The translations under genes were made by a program, and so were the position numbers. A stretch of DNA of 64,000 nt from Mesorhizobium loti (lineage in GTDB: Bacteria > Pseudomonadota > Alphaproteobacteria > Rhizobiales > Rhizobiaceae), in contig CP050293.1 of NCBI GenBank assembly GCA_014189435.1, forward strand, positions 67,001 through 131,000, written 5' to 3'. Within the stretch, counting starts at the first letter, position 1; each line of letters opens with the position of its first letter. The notes under the pieces were generated by a model. It was not told where the DNA came from, ran no database searches, and worked only from the letters and a program-made list of their open reading frames with translations. This document shows positions 60,671 to 64,000 of this stretch, piece by piece.

Positions 60671-62056
60671 ATGTCCGCAGTTTCCCCCGTCCTCGACCGT
60701 CTCGACAAGAATCTTGACCAGAGCCTCGAACGCCTGTTCGGCCTGCTCAGGATCAAGTCGATCTCCACCGATCCGGCCTATGCCGCCGACTGCCGCAAGG
60801 CGGCGGAATGGCTGGTGGCCGAGCTCAAGCTCATCGGCTTCGACGCCAGCGTTCGCGACACGCCCGGACACCCGATGGTGGTTGCACATCATGACGGGCC
60901 GGCCGGTTCGCCGCATGTGCTGTTTTATGGCCATTATGACGTGCAGCCGGTGGACCCGATCGAATTGTGGGAAAGCGATCCGTTCGCGCCTGCGGTCAAG
61001 GAGGTCGGACCGGACCACAAGGTGATCACCGGACGCGGCTCGGCCGACGACAAGGGCCAGTTGATGACCTTCGTCGAGGCTTGCCGCGCCTGGAAGCAGG
61101 TGCATGGCAATCTGCCCTGCCGCATCACCATCCTGTTCGAGGGCGAGGAGGAATCCGGCTCGCCGTCGCTGAAGCCGTTCCTCGAGGCCAATGCCGACGA
61201 ACTCAAGGCTGATTTCGCGCTGGTCTGCGATACCGGCATGTGGGATCGCGACACGCCGTCGATCTGCGTCGGATTGCGCGGGCTGGTCGGTGAGGAGATC
61301 ACGGTCAAGGCCGCCGACCGCGACCTGCATTCCGGCCTCTATGGCGGTGCCGCAGCCAACCCGATCCGCATCCTGGTCAAGGTTTTGGCCGATATCCACG
61401 ACAAGGACGGCCACATCACCATTCCCGGCTTCTATGACGGGGTCGAGGAAACGCCGTCTCAGATCCTGAAATCATGGGAGACGCTTGGCGAGACGGCCGA
61501 GACGTTCCTCGGACCAGTCGGCCTGTCGATCCCGTCGGGCGAAAAGGGCCGCTCGGTGCTGGAATTGACCTGGGCGCGGCCGACGGCCGAGTTCAACGGC
61601 ATCATCGGCGGCTACACCGGCAAGGGCTTCAAGACGGTGATCGCGGCGGAAGCCTCGGCGAAGGTATCGTTTCGCCTCGTCCACAAGCAGGATCCCAAGA
61701 AAATCCGTGCGGCGTTCCAGAAATTCGTCCAGGAGCGCATCCCGGCTGACTGTTCGGTCGAATTCCACCCGCATGGCGGCTCGCCGGCAATCCAGCTTTC
61801 CTACGACTCGCCGTTCCTGGCCAAGGCCAAGGATGCGCTGTCCGACGAATGGCCGAAGCCGGCGGTGACGACGGGCAGCGGCGGCTCGATCCCGGTGGTC
61901 GGCGATTTCCAGACCTATCTCGGCATGGAATCGCTGCTGGTCGGATTCGGCCTCGACGACGACCGCATCCACTCGCCCAACGAGAAATACGAGCTCAGCT
62001 CCTTCCACAAGGGCCAGCGCTCCTGGGCGCGCATTCTCGATGCCTTGACGCGCTGA
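60671..62056 (+). CDS. M20-family metallopeptidase (dipeptidase-like)
   Basis: A 461-residue M20/M25/M40 hydrolase with two-zinc site residues: His-x-Asp (YGHYDVQP), bridging Asp (GRGSADDKGQ), Glu-Glu (FEGEEESGSP), Asp (VCDTGMW) and a late His (IHSPNEKYELSSFHKG). The lid/dimerisation domain lies in the middle (DLHSGLYGGAAANP). It probably cleaves dipeptides or related amides in the cytoplasm. ATG 60671 begins at the domain start. The sRNA lies directly upstream. Confidence 0.92.
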   Translation: MSAVSPVLDRLDKNLDQSLERLFGLLRIKSISTDPAYAADCRKAAEWLVAELKLIGFDASVRDTPGHPMVVAHHDGPAGSPHVLFYGHYDVQPVDPIELWESDPFAPAVKEVGPDHKVITGRGSADDKGQLMTFVEACRAWKQVHGNLPCRITILFEGEEESGSPSLKPFLEANADELKADFALVCDTGMWDRDTPSICVGLRGLVGEEITVKAADRDLHSGLYGGAAANPIRILVKVLADIHDKDGHITIPGFYDGVEETPSQILKSWETLGETAETFLGPVGLSIPSGEKGRSVLELTWARPTAEFNGIIGGYTGKGFKTVIAAEASAKVSFRLVHKQDPKKIRAAFQKFVQERIPADCSVEFHPHGGSPAIQLSYDSPFLAKAKDALSDEWPKPAVTTGSGGSIPVVGDFQTYLGMESLLVGFGLDDDRIHSPNEKYELSSFHKGQRSWARILDALTR

Positions 62057-62181
62057 GCGGCGGGACCCCTCGTTTTCCTGTTGATTTTTCAGCGGATCGC
62101 GGCGAGGACGGGCCACAAGACAAAAGCGCGACAGCGTCCCTTGCGGGTCAAGGGACGCGCAAGGCTCGACCGGAGAAGACA

Positions 62182-62802
62182 ATGGCCGATATCCGTTTCC
62201 ACAAGCATGATCTGCCCGACCTCTCGCACTACAATGTCGGGGCGGTGGCCATCGACACCGAGACGCTCGGGCTCAACCCGCATCGCGACCGGCTGTGCGT
62301 GGTGCAGATTTCGCCTGGCGACGGCACGGCCGATGTCATCCAGATCGCGCCCAGCCAGAAGAAGGCGCCGAACCTTGTCAACCTGCTGAGGAACCGCGGC
62401 ATAACCAAGCTCTTCCATTTCGGCCGTTTCGATCTCGCCGTGCTCTACAACGCGTTCGGCGTGATGCCGGAGCCGGTGTTCTGCACCAAGATCGCCTCGC
62501 GGCTGACGCGCACCTACACCGACCGGCATGGGCTGAAGGATATCTGCTTCGAGCTTCTCGGCGTCGGCCTGTCCAAGGTGCAGCAATCGTCGGACTGGGC
62601 GGCCGAGACACTGTCGCCCGAACAGCTCGAATATGCCGCTTCCGACGTGCTCTATCTGCACCGGTTGCGCGATGTGCTGGCCGGGCGGCTGGCGCGCGAT
62701 GGGCGGACCAAGGAAGCCGATGCCTGCTTCCGCTTCCTGCCGACGCGTGCCAAACTCGATCTGATGGGCTGGGACGAAGAGGATATCTTCGCCCATAGCT
62801 GA
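62182..62802 (+). CDS. nrnC: NrnC-type 3'-5' nanoRNase (RNase D-like)
   Basis: A 206-residue DEDDy exonuclease: motif I AIDTETLGL, motif II HFGRFDLAVL, motif III YAASDVLYLHRL (Tyr-x3-Asp). Length and lack of HRDC domains fit NrnC, the alphaproteobacterial enzyme that degrades 2-5 nt RNA in place of oligoribonuclease, rather than full RNase D. ATG 62182 follows GGAGAAGAC. The conserved N-terminus RFHKHDLPDLSHY agrees. It is 125 bases after the peptidase gene. Confidence 0.88.
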   Translation: MADIRFHKHDLPDLSHYNVGAVAIDTETLGLNPHRDRLCVVQISPGDGTADVIQIAPSQKKAPNLVNLLRNRGITKLFHFGRFDLAVLYNAFGVMPEPVFCTKIASRLTRTYTDRHGLKDICFELLGVGLSKVQQSSDWAAETLSPEQLEYAASDVLYLHRLRDVLAGRLARDGRTKEADACFRFLPTRAKLDLMGWDEEDIFAHS

Positions 62803-62886
62803 CGGTCGTCGCGGCGAGCTGCCGTCGATGGCTGGTTGGAACCAGATGCGGGCCGCCGCGTTCTGTCGGCTCAAATGGGGGATGAC

Positions 62887-63090
62887 ATGACGGACAGAAA
62901 GCCTATAGCGACCGCGCCGACCGACGGTTCCAAGGTCTCCGTCACCTGGAAGGACAGCGACGGCGTGATCAACGAATCCATCGCGCAATATCGCGACGAC
63001 GGTTGGTGGGTCTACACCGACAGTCACACGCAAAAGAAGGTCGAGCCGACCAGTTGGCGGCCTGCCGCAAGCGACGATGACGATCAATGA
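62887..63090 (+). CDS. Small protein of unknown function
   Basis: A 67-residue acidic protein (DRKPIATAPTDGSKVSVTWKDSDGVINESIAQYRDDGWWVY...). The TAPTDGS-x-V-x-V-x-W pattern resembles short phage- and rhizobium-associated DUF proteins with a PxDGxxV(L)W core, but I cannot name it. ATG 62887 follows GGGGGA at a good distance; an ATG at 62875 is also in frame. It is probably soluble and cytoplasmic. Confidence 0.65.
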   Translation: MTDRKPIATAPTDGSKVSVTWKDSDGVINESIAQYRDDGWWVYTDSHTQKKVEPTSWRPAASDDDDQ

Positions 63091-63200
63091 GGGCGCCGCT
63101 GGTGAGGCCGGCCGCTTTCGAATAGCCTGAAGCCGTTGATATCGAGGCCGATTCGGAGCTTTCCGTTCCGCCGTCGCCCTCTTGCTCGGAGGAAATCGCT

Positions 63201-63455
63201 ATGGGTGTCGAAAGCCTGCTCGTCTTCATCATCATCGGTGCCATCGCCGGCTGGCTCGCCGGTCTTGTCGTTTCCGGCTTCGGTTTTGGCCTGATCGGCA
63301 ACATCATTGTCGGCATCGTCGGCGCGTTCATCGCCGGCTGGCTGTTCCCGCGGCTCGGCTTCTCCATCGGCGGCGGCATTCTCGCCTCGATCATCCATGC
63401 CACCATCGGCGCTATCATCCTGCTGGTGCTGGTCAAGGTCCTGAAACGAGCCTGA
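63201..63455 (+). CDS. GlsB/YeaQ/YmgE-family membrane protein (transglycosylase-associated)
   Basis: An 84-residue protein with three TM helices and the family pattern IIGAIAGWLAGLVVSGFGFGLIGNIIVGIVGAFIAGWLF. The function is uncertain; homologues are stress-induced inner-membrane proteins. GAGGAAAT precedes ATG 63201. Confidence 0.9.
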   Translation: MGVESLLVFIIIGAIAGWLAGLVVSGFGFGLIGNIIVGIVGAFIAGWLFPRLGFSIGGGILASIIHATIGAIILLVLVKVLKRA

Positions 63456-63480
63456 GGCTCGACAACGCAAAGGGCGCGCC

Positions 63481-63627
63481 GTGAAACAGAATACGCTCTA
63501 TCTTGTCATTGGCGCGCTCGTCGTCGTGGTCATCGCGCTCGGTATCTATGTCTATCGCGAGCAGACCAGACCCAAGGGCGTCGAGCTCAAGATCGACGAC
63601 AAGGGCATCTCGATCCAGCAGAACTGA
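63481..63627 (+). CDS. Small one-pass membrane protein (48 residues)
   Basis: GTG start at 63481, 25 bases after the YeaQ-like stop, with AAAGGG upstream. One TM helix (LYLVIGALVVVVIALGIYVY) is followed by a short basic then mixed periplasmic tail, VELKIDDKGISIQQN. I recall similar 45-50 residue proteins in other rhizobia. It is likely co-transcribed with its neighbour. Function unknown. Confidence 0.7.
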   Translation: MKQNTLYLVIGALVVVVIALGIYVYREQTRPKGVELKIDDKGISIQQN

Positions 63628-63651
63628 ACCGTCGATCGGTGGGAGCGCGAC

Positions 63652-64000
63652 ATGGTGGCTTCTGACGCATCGGAAGGCACTGATCGGCCCGCAATCACCG
63701 TCGCGGAATGGGAGAGGCTGAACAGGCCGCCAAGGCGCGAGGCGTGGCTGCGCTATCATTGGCGGGTATTTCGCTTCCTGAGGGCATCCGCGCCGGTCAG
63801 CGAACTGCAGGGGCGAGAGCAGGCTTTCAGCGATGCGATCATCGCTAGCGTGGCCTTCAACCGGCCCGACGTGATCGAATGGCAGATCCACCTCGTGCGC
63901 CGATATCTGGCCGAGCACGACAGCTACATCGTCTTCGACAACAGCAAGAAGGACGAGGCAAGGGAGGCCATCCGCGACCTTTGTCGCCGCCAGCATGTCC
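63652..64000 (+). CDS. Hypothetical protein, 5' part (runs off the window)
   Basis: The open frame continues past the end of the window; 116 codons are seen from ATG 63652, preceded by GTGGGAG. The peptide starts with an acidic leader, then basic helical segments (WERLNRPPRREAWLRYHWRVFRFLRAS) and IIASVAFNRPDVIEWQIHLVRRYLAEHDSYIVFDNSKKDEAREAIRDLC. The last segment looks like the N-terminal strand and helix of a nucleotide-sugar or glycosyltransferase-like fold, but this is weak. Family not recognised. Confidence 0.7.
   Translation, partial: MVASDASEGTDRPAITVAEWERLNRPPRREAWLRYHWRVFRFLRASAPVSELQGREQAFSDAIIASVAFNRPDVIEWQIHLVRRYLAEHDSYIVFDNSKKDEAREAIRDLCRRQHV

Noticed and set aside
1..64000. CRISPR arrays, tRNA or rRNA genes, insertion sequences, prophage or symbiosis-island genes
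   Set aside because: No spaced repeat array, no cloverleaf-type sequence noticed, no transposase or integrase motifs, no nod or nif genes.

Overview
The window is GC-rich chromosomal DNA from an alphaproteobacterium of the Rhizobiales, most likely Mesorhizobium. The best single indicator is a 139-residue FosX that carries every active-site residue I recall for the Mesorhizobium loti enzyme. It lies inside a phn (C-P lyase) operon, next to the typical rhizobial run of sugar ABC transporters, GntR and LacI regulators, Gfo/Idh/MocA dehydrogenases and xylose-isomerase-like TIM barrels. I see no rRNA, tRNA, CRISPR array, insertion sequence, integrase or nod/nif gene. Several kinds of palindromic intergenic repeat are present.

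Layout. 1-8131: end of an amidase gene, a small secreted protein, then two divergent sugar-acid gene groups. The minus group is a TIM barrel, an enolase-superfamily enzyme, a FadR-type GntR regulator and a 2-hydroxyacid dehydrogenase. The plus group is TIM barrel, Gfo/Idh, TIM barrel. They share a spacer with a FadR-type palindrome at 4736-4746. 8501-20406: phosphonate block, in minus-strand transcription order phnG-H-I-fosX-phnJ-K-L-hexapeptide acetyltransferase, a 2H phosphoesterase, then phnC-D-E1-E2. phnF is divergent, and an excellent Pho box and an inverted repeat lie in the phnG/phnF gap. phnM, phnN and phnP are not in the window. 20679-29465: ribose-type ABC transporter with LgoD-like dehydrogenase, aldo/keto reductase, altronate-dehydratase-type enzyme and a divergent GntR regulator, which together suggest L-galactose/L-galactonate or L-fucose-type catabolism.

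29662-32904: copper-handling operon (DUF2946, PCu(A)C, YcnI, CopC-CopD fusion). 33048-34475: gnd. 34500-43320: LacI regulator divergent from a CUT1 sugar ABC operon ending with TIM barrel, Gfo/Idh and aldo/keto reductase genes. Identical 14-bp operators sit at both ends of the divergent spacer.

43415-56431 is the most unusual part: two secreted trypsin-fold proteases, a secreted MORN-repeat protein, a Memo-CapA fusion, and a four-gene minus operon encoding a caspase with a Tat-like leader and a DUF4384-like tail, a small cysteine-rich secreted protein, a one-pass membrane protein and a secreted WD40-caspase. All appear to act outside the cytoplasm or at the membrane, so this could be an envelope protease cascade. 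That is inference.

56681-64000: Fur/Zur-type regulator, polA (proofreading motif altered), a probable 150-nt sRNA between polA and an M20 peptidase gene, nrnC, and small membrane or unknown proteins.
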